From Bacillota bacterium (GTDB lineage Bacteria > Bacillota > Clostridia > Acetivibrionales > DTU013), in the NCBI GenBank assembly GCA_023411575.1, contig JAEYOP010000053.1, forward strand, positions 62,001 through 126,000: DNA of 64,000 nucleotides, given 5' to 3'. A program made the translations under genes and the position numbers. Shown here one piece after another: positions 1 to 8,058 of this stretch. The notes below the pieces were generated by a model that worked only from the letters and a program-made list of their open reading frames with translations, was not told the origin of the DNA and ran no database searches. How positions within the stretch are numbered: the first letter of the stretch is position 1; the number at the start of each line of letters is the position of its first letter.

Positions 1-85
1 CCTTATTTATTCATTCCCAGGTGATTATTGAAAGGATAGTTTGTCAATAATCGCTATAATACGAATATATGGGGAATGGAAAAGG

Positions 86-1846
86 ATGCCGGGAGCTTTC
101 AATACCATCAAAAACATTTTTACATACAAGGAGCCTTCGAATACAGAGGGCTTTGAGCTTCTTGAAGACAAATCCGGGAGAGCGGAAAACCGGGAGGAAA
201 AGCATGCCGATGCGGACAGGCCGTACCGGGAAGCGCCAAAAGGCGTAAAGCTTCCACCGGACGCCGCTGACCGGCAGGATAATGCAAAAAATCAGGACGC
301 CGGCAGCCGCCGCGCCCAGCTTAATACGGGCAAAGTAGACCGATCACTGAAGGTCAACCTGCAGATCCTGCGAAATGAATTTAATCTTCCAACCAATAAG
401 GACATTATCATAAGGGAATTTACAGTAAATCGCGATACGAGCGCCTTTATTGTTTATGTGGAAGGCATGGCGGACAGGATGATCATCAATAATTTCATTC
501 TCCGCCAGCTTATGGCGCCCTTCCGCTTTATCACCTCCAGGGACGGGTGTCCGATCCGGTACATCGTAAAGAATGTTCTTTCGGTACATGATGCGACCAT
601 CTCCTCCGACGTCGAAAAGCAGATCATTCCCGGGATCCTCAGCGGGCTGACAGGTCTCTTCATAGATGGCTGCACGGAGGCCCTGCTCATCGAAAGCAGG
701 GGCTATGAAAAAAGAAACGTGGACAAGCCCACGACGGAAACGGTGATAAGGGGCTCCCAGGAGGCTTTCACAGAAAATCTGCGCACCAACGTAACGTTGA
801 TCCGGAAAATCATAAGGAACAAAGACCTGACAACTGAATTGCTTCCCATAGGAGATACAAACCACCTGGCCTGCGCCGTTATGTACCTGAAGGGAATTAC
901 CAGCCCCGAGCTGGTAAAAGAGGTCAAAAGGCGGATCAAAAGTATAAAGGCCGATTATATCATGGGGGACGGCATGCTGGAACAGTTTATTGAGGACCAG
1001 CCTTTCATGCTGCTTCCCCAGGTGCTGAACACCGAGCGGCCGGACCGGGCGGCGGCTTTTTTGATGGGGGGGCAGGTCGTCATCATAGCGGACGGCACCC
1101 CTTTTGCCATTACGGTTCCCGTAACGTTCTGGCGTTTGCTTTACACAACGGAGGATACCAATGCAAGATGGCAATACGGCTCGATCCTGAGGCTGATCCG
1201 ACTGTTCGGGTTGCTGGTGGCGACCTTTCTCCCCGGTGCGTACATCGCTCTTGTGCTATATCACCAGGCTATGATACCGACGGACCTGCTTGCTTCCATC
1301 GCATCTGCAAGAGAGAATGTACCGTTTCCGACCGTTCTGGAGGTACTGCTCATGGAAATCTCCTTCGAACTGATCCGTGAGGCAGGGGTGAGGGTACCGG
1401 GCGTTATCGGCACCACCCTGGGCATTATCGGCGCGCTTATATTGGGACAGGCGGCCGTTGCCGCCAATATCGTCAGTCCTATCCTCATCATCATTGTCGC
1501 GGTGACTGGGCTCGGCAATTATACCATTCCCAGCTATTCCCTTGCATCGGGGATCCGCATTGTCCGGTTCATCTTTATCTTTTTGGGCGCCACCCTTGGG
1601 TTTTATGGAATATCGGCGGGGATTTTCCTTTTGGGCTGCAGCCTCTGTAACATGAAGTCCTTTGGAGTGCCGTACATGGTGCCCTCCGCTCCGAAGGTAA
1701 AGACGACGGACGTAGCGCCGTTTGCAAGGCAGCCCATATGGAAAGAGGAAATGCGCGGGGATCCCATGGAGACGGCCGACAGGAGAACGCAACCCAAAAT
1801 TTCAAGGGGATGGGTCAAGCAAAAGGGGAGAGAAAACAGGGAATGA
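86..1846 (+). CDS. GerA-family spore germinant receptor subunit A
   Basis: A subunit of a nutrient germinant receptor in the spore inner membrane, which with the B and C subunits senses germinants and triggers germination. The protein is about 586 residues: a charged, hydrophilic N-terminal stretch of roughly 90 residues, a soluble region, then hydrophobic segments near residues 385-410, 450-495 and 505-540, as in the GerA (PF03323) family. The ATG at 86 is preferred, with GGGG about 11 bases upstream; a TTG at 41 preceded by AAAGGA is an in-frame alternative adding 15 residues. Its TGA overlaps the gerB start by four bases (ATGA), so the two are translationally coupled. Family call is firm; the germinant cannot be inferred. 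Confidence 0.95.
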   Translation: MPGAFNTIKNIFTYKEPSNTEGFELLEDKSGRAENREEKHADADRPYREAPKGVKLPPDAADRQDNAKNQDAGSRRAQLNTGKVDRSLKVNLQILRNEFNLPTNKDIIIREFTVNRDTSAFIVYVEGMADRMIINNFILRQLMAPFRFITSRDGCPIRYIVKNVLSVHDATISSDVEKQIIPGILSGLTGLFIDGCTEALLIESRGYEKRNVDKPTTETVIRGSQEAFTENLRTNVTLIRKIIRNKDLTTELLPIGDTNHLACAVMYLKGITSPELVKEVKRRIKSIKADYIMGDGMLEQFIEDQPFMLLPQVLNTERPDRAAAFLMGGQVVIIADGTPFAITVPVTFWRLLYTTEDTNARWQYGSILRLIRLFGLLVATFLPGAYIALVLYHQAMIPTDLLASIASARENVPFPTVLEVLLMEISFELIREAGVRVPGVIGTTLGIIGALILGQAAVAANIVSPILIIIVAVTGLGNYTIPSYSLASGIRIVRFIFIFLGATLGFYGISAGIFLLGCSLCNMKSFGVPYMVPSAPKVKTTDVAPFARQPIWKEEMRGDPMETADRRTQPKISRGWVKQKGRENRE

Positions 1847-2943
1847 TACGGGAAGGGAAAATAGGGGTGAGGGAAGCGACCTGCCTGATCACCATAGCAA
1901 TCACGAACAGAGTATTTTTTACCAGTCCCGGGTTGCTTGCCAAAACCCTGGGAACGACCGGCTGGTACATGACACTGATCTCGGCTGCTTTTGGCGCGTT
2001 GGGCTTTACTCCGATCTACCTGCTTCTAAAGAGGTACCCGGGGAAAAATCTCATTGAAATTTTCCAGATCGTATTCGGGAAAATCATTTCCCTGCCCTTT
2101 TTAATCCTGCTTGTCCTTCTGTTTACGCTGAATGCGGCCATTATGCTCCGGGAATTCGCCGAAGTCATGAAAGTATATGTATTGCCCTTAACGCCCATTA
2201 CCTATACGATGAGCATATTAGTGCTGTTTGTCGCCGTGGCGAGCATCCTGGGACTTGAATCCATGGCCAGGTTCTCCTCCTTTATCGCGGTGATGCTGCT
2301 TATCGGTTTCGGCAGCGTGCTGGCCCTATCCTCCGGGGAATACAAGCTCCACCATCTGGCCCCTATCCTGGGGTACGGATTGGGCGGGACCATCGTCACC
2401 GGAATGCAGAGGAGCACTGTTTATGCGGACGCCATTATCCTTGCTGTTGTGGCCGGCTCAATGCAGGGAGTGAGCCATATAAAAAAGGCGGGCTATTCCA
2501 GCATCACCCTTTCCGGAATTTTTATTTCCCTGTCCTTTGTGGCGTTTACCCTGACCTTTCCCTACTACTCGGCGGCGGAGATCACGGCGCCCATGTACCA
2601 TATGGTTGCCCTGATCGATTATGGGCGGTTTTTGCAAAGGCTGGAGGCCATCTTCCTGTTTGTCTGGAACATTTCCACCTTTGTTTCGGTCGCCATCAAC
2701 TTCTATGCGGGAGCGAGCACCTACTGCAAAACATTCAGGATACAGGACGCCAGGCCTGTCATTATCCCCCTGGCCATCCTTACCTTTGCGTTGGCCATGG
2801 TTCCGAAGGATATTTCGGAGGTGGCCATGGGCTATGTGCAAAATATAAGGCAATATGGCTGGACGGGCTTCTTCCTTCCGCCTGCCGCCGCCTTGCTCGT
2901 ATCCATGCTCCGGAAAAAAGGAGGGGAAACAAGCAATGCGTAA
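1843..2943 (+). CDS. GerB-family spore germination permease subunit
   Basis: B subunit of the same receptor, an integral membrane protein of the APC/spore permease family (PF03845) thought to form the germinant-binding transmembrane core. About 366 residues with around ten hydrophobic segments spread over the whole length; the N-terminus reads MIREGKIGVREATCLI, typical of the family. A longer in-frame reading begins at 1738 but lies inside gerA and has no ribosome site; the ATG at 1843 overlaps the gerA stop and follows GGGGAG by about 12 bases. Its TAA overlaps the start of gerC, so all three subunits are made from one message. Confidence 0.94.
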   Translation: MIREGKIGVREATCLITIAITNRVFFTSPGLLAKTLGTTGWYMTLISAAFGALGFTPIYLLLKRYPGKNLIEIFQIVFGKIISLPFLILLVLLFTLNAAIMLREFAEVMKVYVLPLTPITYTMSILVLFVAVASILGLESMARFSSFIAVMLLIGFGSVLALSSGEYKLHHLAPILGYGLGGTIVTGMQRSTVYADAIILAVVAGSMQGVSHIKKAGYSSITLSGIFISLSFVAFTLTFPYYSAAEITAPMYHMVALIDYGRFLQRLEAIFLFVWNISTFVSVAINFYAGASTYCKTFRIQDARPVIIPLAILTFALAMVPKDISEVAMGYVQNIRQYGWTGFFLPPAAALLVSMLRKKGGETSNA

Positions 2944-4222
2944 AATAATCACGGCAGGGCTCCTTTGCGTGCTATTGGCCCTCCTCCTTACCTCCTGCTA
3001 CGATGCAAAGGAAATCGACGAGCAGTCCAATGTCCTGACAATAGGACTCGACGAAGGGATCTCCAACAAATGGAGGCTTACCCTCCAGATCCCTACGATG
3101 CAGGGCGAATCCGGGGGCAGCATGGGCGGCGGGCAGGGAGATCCGGAGAAAAAAACGGGGCAGCAGTTCGGCTATACCGCTGTGAGCATTGACGCCCCTT
3201 CGTTTTTTGAAGGGATCAATATGCTGGAATCAAGCATTCCAAGGCAGTTAAACTTTGAACACATGAAGTATATCGTCATATCGGAAGAAATGGCGCGCAG
3301 CGGCCAATTGGGAGATTTCATGGCCCCCATCCGGAGATTCCGGCAAATCCGAAACAGCTCCCACGTCATTATATCCAGGGGCAGTGCGGAGGAATTTGTC
3401 AACGATCTGCAGCCGTTCATCGGCACGCGGCTTTCAAAATCCCAGGAGCTGTATTTTCTTGAGCCTTCGAAGTCGGGCTTTTTTCCCCATGTGACGCTGG
3501 AAGACCTGTACGACGGCTTTAAGTCCACCTATCGCCAGCCGATTGCCGTACTGGGAGGGGTGAACGACTTTAAAAGCTATCAGGAGGAAGGGGAGAAATG
3601 GGGAGGGGAATTCAAATCCGGAGGAGAATACCTTGCCGGGCAGCTTCCAAGAAAAGCGGAAAGCAGTATTGAATTCTTTGGTACGGCTATTTTTGACGGC
3701 GGCCAGATGGTGGGGGAGCTGAACGGGGATGAAACCCGGTTTATGATGCTTGGCGCAGGCACGTTTAAAAGAGGCTTCTTCAGCATTCCGGATCCGGAGA
3801 GCCCCGGGCTGCTGATCTCTCTATCCATCAATGAAACAAACCGGAAAGTCCGCGTCCGGTTCGAAAAGGACAAGCCCGTAATCCATCTGGAACTTCAACT
3901 GGAAGGCGACATACTGTCCATACAAAGTCGGAACCATTATGAAAGTCCGCAGCTGAAGCCGGTTTTGGAGAAGGCTTCCGAGCAGTATATAAAAAAGGAA
4001 CTGGATAAGCTGATCAAAAGGACAAAAGCTTTAAAAGCGGATATATTCCAGTTTGGACGCATTGCCGTATGGCAGTTCGGCACCATACAGGACTGGGAAA
4101 AATACAATTGGATTGCACAATATGAAAACGCGGAAGTGACGACGGAAGTCCGCTTTACCATAACAAACACCGGAACCATGCTGAGCAGCTCCCCGCTAAT
4201 CACCACGGAAGGGAAAAAGTAG
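2936..4222 (+). CDS. GerC-family germinant receptor lipoprotein
   Basis: C subunit of the germinant receptor, a lipoprotein (Ger(x)C family) held on the outer face of the spore inner membrane. 428 residues: a signal peptide of about 20 residues ends in the lipobox LLTSC with Cys21 as the predicted lipid-modified residue, followed by DAKEID, a very common start of mature GerC proteins. The start ATG at 2936 follows GGAGGGG by 7-8 bases and overlaps the gerB stop; an in-frame start at 2855 would bury the signal peptide. The C-terminal third contains the conserved alpha/beta region ending about 4200. Confidence 0.94.
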   Translation: MRKIITAGLLCVLLALLLTSCYDAKEIDEQSNVLTIGLDEGISNKWRLTLQIPTMQGESGGSMGGGQGDPEKKTGQQFGYTAVSIDAPSFFEGINMLESSIPRQLNFEHMKYIVISEEMARSGQLGDFMAPIRRFRQIRNSSHVIISRGSAEEFVNDLQPFIGTRLSKSQELYFLEPSKSGFFPHVTLEDLYDGFKSTYRQPIAVLGGVNDFKSYQEEGEKWGGEFKSGGEYLAGQLPRKAESSIEFFGTAIFDGGQMVGELNGDETRFMMLGAGTFKRGFFSIPDPESPGLLISLSINETNRKVRVRFEKDKPVIHLELQLEGDILSIQSRNHYESPQLKPVLEKASEQYIKKELDKLIKRTKALKADIFQFGRIAVWQFGTIQDWEKYNWIAQYENAEVTTEVRFTITNTGTMLSSSPLITTEGKK

Positions 4223-4223
4223 A

Positions 4224-4385
4224 GTGAAATATTTTATTCTGATCCCCTTATTGCTTGCTTCTTTTTATCCGTTCAGCTTTGCGATGTACAGCTGGAAAAA
4301 GAAAAACAGGACGGCCTCGGTCGGGGTGATCCTCCTTACAGTTGCCGCCATATTTCTGCCGTGCATGCTGCTGTTTGTAAAATAA
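4224..4385 (+). CDS. Small two-helix membrane protein, candidate germinant receptor D subunit
   Basis: A 53-residue reading frame with a GTG start one base after the gerC stop. The translation shows two hydrophobic helices (about residues 3-22 and 34-52) separated by a short basic loop WKKKNR. Small two-transmembrane 'D' proteins encoded at the end of ger operons are known to modulate receptor function in Bacillus species; the size, topology and position match. There is no strong ribosome site of its own apart from AAGGGAAAAAG inside the gerC end, so coupled translation is likely. No sequence motif proves the assignment. Confidence 0.7.
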   Translation: MKYFILIPLLLASFYPFSFAMYSWKKKNRTASVGVILLTVAAIFLPCMLLFVK

Positions 4386-4488
4386 CACAAATGATCGAAA
4401 CCGGAAGAATATTGAAATACGGCAGGAAAGAAAATAAGTTTGGAGAATTAGTAAGTTAGGAGAAATAAACATGATAGGAGAGTAGAAA

Positions 4489-5565
4489 ATGCCGGATACA
4501 ATGAAACCGATTGATTATGCCAAAAGGGCCTGTGACACCATGATGAGAAAGTTCAAGGCGGAAGACCTGCCGCCGAAGGGTCATTTCCACTATCACCAGG
4601 GAGTATTCCTGTCGGGTGTGTATAAAACGTATCAGATTTGCGCGGAAGAAAGATATTTTACCTATATAAAAAACTGGGTCGATTCCATCATCGATGAAAA
4701 TGGGGAGATCCACTGGTTCGACCCGGGGCAGCTGGACGATATCCAGCCGGGGATTTTGCTGTATCCTTTGCTGGACCGTACCGGGGATCCGAGATATAAA
4801 AAGGCGCTGGATACCTTGCTGCCCTGTGTTTTGAAGACCCCGAAAAATGAAGTGGGGGGCTTCTGGCATAAGGATCATTACCCTCATCAAATGTGGCTGG
4901 ACGGTTTGTACATGGCAGGCCCGATCTGCGCCGAATACGCCGTGCGGTTTCAAAAGCCCGAATACCTGGAATCGGCGATAGAACAGGCGCTTTTGATGGA
5001 GAAAAAGACCCGGGACGAAAAAACAGGCTTGCTGTATCATGCCTGGGATTGCTCCGGAAAGGCGGAATGGGCGGACCCTGTTACCGGGCTGTCCCCTGAG
5101 TTCTGGGGACGCTCCATCGGATGGGTTCCCGTGGCCGTTCTGGACGAACTGGATTTCATCGAGGCCAGCCATCCGGCGTACCATTCCATGTGCGAACTGG
5201 TGCGGAATCTGCTGATAGCGGTCTGCAAGTATCAGTCGGAAGATGGTCGCTGGTATCAGGTAGTCAATAAGGGAGGCCAGGAAGGAAACTGGCTGGAGAA
5301 TTCCTGCAGTTGTCTGTATGCGGCAGCGATTTGCAAAGCCGTGAGAAAGGGACTGCTGCCGGGAGAATATCTGGAAAAGGCGAAAAAAGGGTATGAGGGA
5401 GTCATCCGGAGTCTTGCCTGGGAAGAGGAGGACCTCCTGATCGGCGGAGTTTGCATTGGAACGGGAGTGGGAGACTACAAGCATTATTGTGAAAGGCCGG
5501 TGTCGGTAAACGATTTGCACGGAGTCGGAGCATTCCTTCTGATGTGCACGGAGATGCAACTGTAA
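4489..5565 (+). CDS. GH105-type unsaturated rhamnogalacturonyl/glucuronyl hydrolase
   Basis: Glycoside hydrolase of family 105 (YteR/YesR-like) that removes the unsaturated uronic acid left by polysaccharide lyases from pectic oligosaccharides. 358 residues, near the usual family length, with no signal peptide, so it acts in the cytoplasm on imported oligosaccharides. Family marks visible are HQGVFLSG, the block HQMWLDGLYM with Asp138 at the position of the catalytic acid, and WGRSIGWVPVAV. The ATG follows GATAGGAGAG by about 9 bases. The GH43 gene starts 20 bases after its stop, so the two form an operon. The exact substrate is inferred from the family. Confidence 0.88.
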   Translation: MPDTMKPIDYAKRACDTMMRKFKAEDLPPKGHFHYHQGVFLSGVYKTYQICAEERYFTYIKNWVDSIIDENGEIHWFDPGQLDDIQPGILLYPLLDRTGDPRYKKALDTLLPCVLKTPKNEVGGFWHKDHYPHQMWLDGLYMAGPICAEYAVRFQKPEYLESAIEQALLMEKKTRDEKTGLLYHAWDCSGKAEWADPVTGLSPEFWGRSIGWVPVAVLDELDFIEASHPAYHSMCELVRNLLIAVCKYQSEDGRWYQVVNKGGQEGNWLENSCSCLYAAAICKAVRKGLLPGEYLEKAKKGYEGVIRSLAWEEEDLLIGGVCIGTGVGDYKHYCERPVSVNDLHGVGAFLLMCTEMQL

Positions 5566-5585
5566 TAGAAGAGCGGAGGGATACC

Positions 5586-7142
5586 ATGGAGCAATACAGA
5601 AATCCGATTATTCCGGGTTTTTATCCGGACCCCAGTATTTGCAGAGCAGGAGACGACTTCTATCTGGTGACCAGTTCCTTTGAGTATTTTCCCGGAGTGC
5701 CGGTCTTTCACAGCCGGGATCTCATTCATTGGGAGCAAATCGGCCACTGCCTCACGCGGGAGTCCCAGCTGCCGTTGAAAGGCGTCAAGCCTTCCGGGGG
5801 GATTTGGGCTCCGACCATCCGGTACCATGAGGGCACCTTTTACATGACTACCACTAACATGAACGGGTACGGAAATTTCTATGTTTATACCAGCGATCCG
5901 GCCGGCGAGTGGTCCGAACCGGTATGGCTGCCCATTGGCGGAATCGATCCGTCCTTGACCTTTGACGGGGATAAAGTTTATTATACTACGAATCAATCTG
6001 CCCCGGACGGTACTCCAGGTATTTCTCAAGCTGAAATCGACATAAAGGCAGGGAAAATGATCAGCGACATTAAGTTCATCTGGGGCGGGTCCGGCGGAAA
6101 AATGACGGAAGCTCCGCACCTGTATAAAATCGGTGACTTCTACTACCTGATGATTGCGGAAGGCGGAACCTTTTTTACCCACATGGTAACGATAGCAAGA
6201 AGCAAATCGCCCTGGGGTCCCTTTGAATCCTGCCCCAGAAACCCCATTCTTACCAATATGCAGTCAACAAAGCTGGAGGTGCATTGTACCGGCCACGGAG
6301 ACCTGGTTGAAGACCGGAATGGCAATTGGTGGATGGTCCATCTGGGGATCCGGATTGCTCAAAAATACATGTCCCATTTGGGAAGGGAAACCTTCCTGGC
6401 CCCTGTGGAGTGGGATGGGGATGGCTGGCCTGTCGTGAACTACGGTCAAAGCGCCGACCTGATTGCGGAAGGGCCATGCCTGCCGGCATTTGAAGTCAAA
6501 GCGGAAGTGGAGACGGACCATTTTGATGGACGTCAGCTGGAGTATTGCTGGAACTACCTGCGGAATCCTTATCCGGAGGATTATAGTCTGGACTATAAGG
6601 AAAGCTGCATGACGCTCTGGGGAAATTCATGCGGGATAAGCGATCAGGACTCGCCTGCATTGATCGCCAGAAGGCAGAAATACTTTGAATGTGAAATAGC
6701 CGCCTCTTTTGAGTTCTCTCCTGCGAAGGAAAACGAGGAGGCCGGATTGGTCCTGTTCATTACGAATCAATTCTACTATAAGCTGGTCAAGCGGAAGATA
6801 AACGGCAAAATGAGCCTTGTCCTGGAAAAACGGGCCGATGACTTTTTCCAGATCGCAGCCTGCATGGAGATTGAGGATGGACCTGTTTATATCAAAGTTA
6901 TAGCCGATAAATTGCAGTACACTTTTTATTATGGATACTGTGAAAATGAAATGGTTAAGCTTGCAACTGCGTCTACAAGGTTCCTTGCGTGTGAGGTGGC
7001 CGGAAGATGTTTTACCGGAACCTATGCGGGGATTTATGCTTCGGGGAACGGCTGCAAATCAACCGTTCCGGCATGCTTTGACTATTTCCGCCTGAAGAAG
7101 ACGGAGGATAACCTGCCGGCAATCAATTATGTATTTTTCTGA
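5586..7142 (+). CDS. GH43 beta-xylosidase/alpha-L-arabinofuranosidase
   Basis: Exo-acting glycosidase of family 43, five-bladed propeller plus a C-terminal beta-sandwich of about 200 residues, as in intracellular xylosidases. 518 residues. The three acidic residues expected for GH43 are visible: Asp15 in GFYPDPSI (base), Asp121 in GGIDPSL (pKa modulator) and Glu175 in MTEAPHLY (acid). The ATG at 5586 follows GGAGGG by 5 bases; a longer in-frame reading from 5544 overlaps the GH105 end without a site. No signal peptide. Its 3' end overlaps the oppositely oriented AraC gene by 20 bases. Xylosidase versus arabinofuranosidase cannot be decided from sequence alone. Confidence 0.9.
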   Translation: MEQYRNPIIPGFYPDPSICRAGDDFYLVTSSFEYFPGVPVFHSRDLIHWEQIGHCLTRESQLPLKGVKPSGGIWAPTIRYHEGTFYMTTTNMNGYGNFYVYTSDPAGEWSEPVWLPIGGIDPSLTFDGDKVYYTTNQSAPDGTPGISQAEIDIKAGKMISDIKFIWGGSGGKMTEAPHLYKIGDFYYLMIAEGGTFFTHMVTIARSKSPWGPFESCPRNPILTNMQSTKLEVHCTGHGDLVEDRNGNWWMVHLGIRIAQKYMSHLGRETFLAPVEWDGDGWPVVNYGQSADLIAEGPCLPAFEVKAEVETDHFDGRQLEYCWNYLRNPYPEDYSLDYKESCMTLWGNSCGISDQDSPALIARRQKYFECEIAASFEFSPAKENEEAGLVLFITNQFYYKLVKRKINGKMSLVLEKRADDFFQIAACMEIEDGPVYIKVIADKLQYTFYYGYCENEMVKLATASTRFLACEVAGRCFTGTYAGIYASGNGCKSTVPACFDYFRLKKTEDNLPAINYVFF

Positions 7143-7947
7143 ATTGAGCGGGGCTCACTTGTTCCAGTTTTTTGAAAACGGAGCAGAAATAGTTCAGGTC
7201 TTCAAACCCGGCTAGACGGGCAATCTCCTTTATCTGCATCCGGGGATTCTGCAGCATGAGCTCCTTGCTTTTCTTTATTCGGATGGAATTAATATATTGA
7301 AAAATTCTTATATTTGTCGTTTTTTTGAACAGGGTACACAAATGCTGCGGCGTAACCCCGGTGATGCCGGCCATGGTGTCCAGGGTCAGGGGCGTGTTAA
7401 AGTTCTGCTCAATATAATCGAACAGGGGCTTAAGCCTGAAATACTGACTGGATGAACAGCTGTTGGGGTTTGTGGAGGCATATTGCACGATGTCTGTGAG
7501 CAGAGAGTAAATGATACCGGAGTATTCGATACTTTTTAATGCGCGGTCCGATTGTTCGATTTCCAGTGCCCTTTGGATTTCGGACAGGAAAATATCAGGT
7601 CTAGACAGGTATAAAAGCCCGGATGTTTTAATGCAGGCAATCTGTTTTAGAAAGTATTCCACCTGGCGGCCGTCGAAAACAATCCAGTCAACGATCCAGG
7701 AAGGGCTTATGGCATAGTATTCGTGGGGGATTCCTTTAAACAGGAGCATCGCGGTGCCTTCTTTTACCCGGAAGATTTTGCCGTCGGTCAGCAATTCTCC
7801 TTCTCCCCGGATGCATTGAATCCACTGATATAAATATCCGTTGGGACGTACAACATGTTCCTGCTCCCAATTGCTTCCCGCACCCACAAGATAATACGGA
7901 AGCTCCCGGACCGATTCCGTAATGACGGGTATGAGCCTTCTATACAT
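7123..7947 (-). CDS. AraC-family transcriptional regulator
   Basis: 274-residue regulator with an N-terminal cupin-like sugar-sensing half (around residues 25-85) and a C-terminal AraC DNA-binding domain with two helix-turn-helix units from about residue 175, including ITGVTPQHLCTLFK and the conserved ARLAGFEDLNYFCSVFKK signature. It is encoded between GH43 (convergent, 20-base overlap) and GH2 (divergent), so it most likely controls these hydrolase genes in response to a released sugar. The start at 7947 (ATGTATAG) lies just downstream of a good promoter that shares a palindrome with the GH2 promoter. Confidence 0.92.
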   Translation of the reverse strand: MYRRLIPVITESVRELPYYLVGAGSNWEQEHVVRPNGYLYQWIQCIRGEGELLTDGKIFRVKEGTAMLLFKGIPHEYYAISPSWIVDWIVFDGRQVEYFLKQIACIKTSGLLYLSRPDIFLSEIQRALEIEQSDRALKSIEYSGIIYSLLTDIVQYASTNPNSCSSSQYFRLKPLFDYIEQNFNTPLTLDTMAGITGVTPQHLCTLFKKTTNIRIFQYINSIRIKKSKELMLQNPRMQIKEIARLAGFEDLNYFCSVFKKLEQVSPAQFRKIHN

Positions 7948-7960
7948 AGGTCACCTTAAT

Positions 7961-8018
7961 ATTTTAATATTTCGCTTAATATTATCAAATTGATAGGCGC
8001 TTAAGAGGAGTATACAAT
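7961..8018. promoter_or_regulatory. Divergent araC/GH2 promoters sharing a palindrome
   Basis: Plus strand: TTGATA (7990-7995), 17-base spacer, TACAAT (8013-8018) drives GH2. Minus strand: TTGATA (7988-7983), 16-base spacer, TAAAAT (7966-7961) drives the AraC gene. The two -35 boxes abut as the perfect palindrome TATCAA-A-TTGATA (7983-7995). A protein bound there would occupy both promoters at once, a likely control point for the AraC regulator. Confidence 0.7.
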
Positions 8019-8058
8019 ATAAATATTACAATGTAAAGCAGGTGCGAGGAAAGGACGT

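Noticed and set aside
4456..5559. Long open frame on the minus strand opposite the GH105 gene
   Set aside because: It is the shadow of a well-matched GH105 gene, has no family features and no ribosome site.
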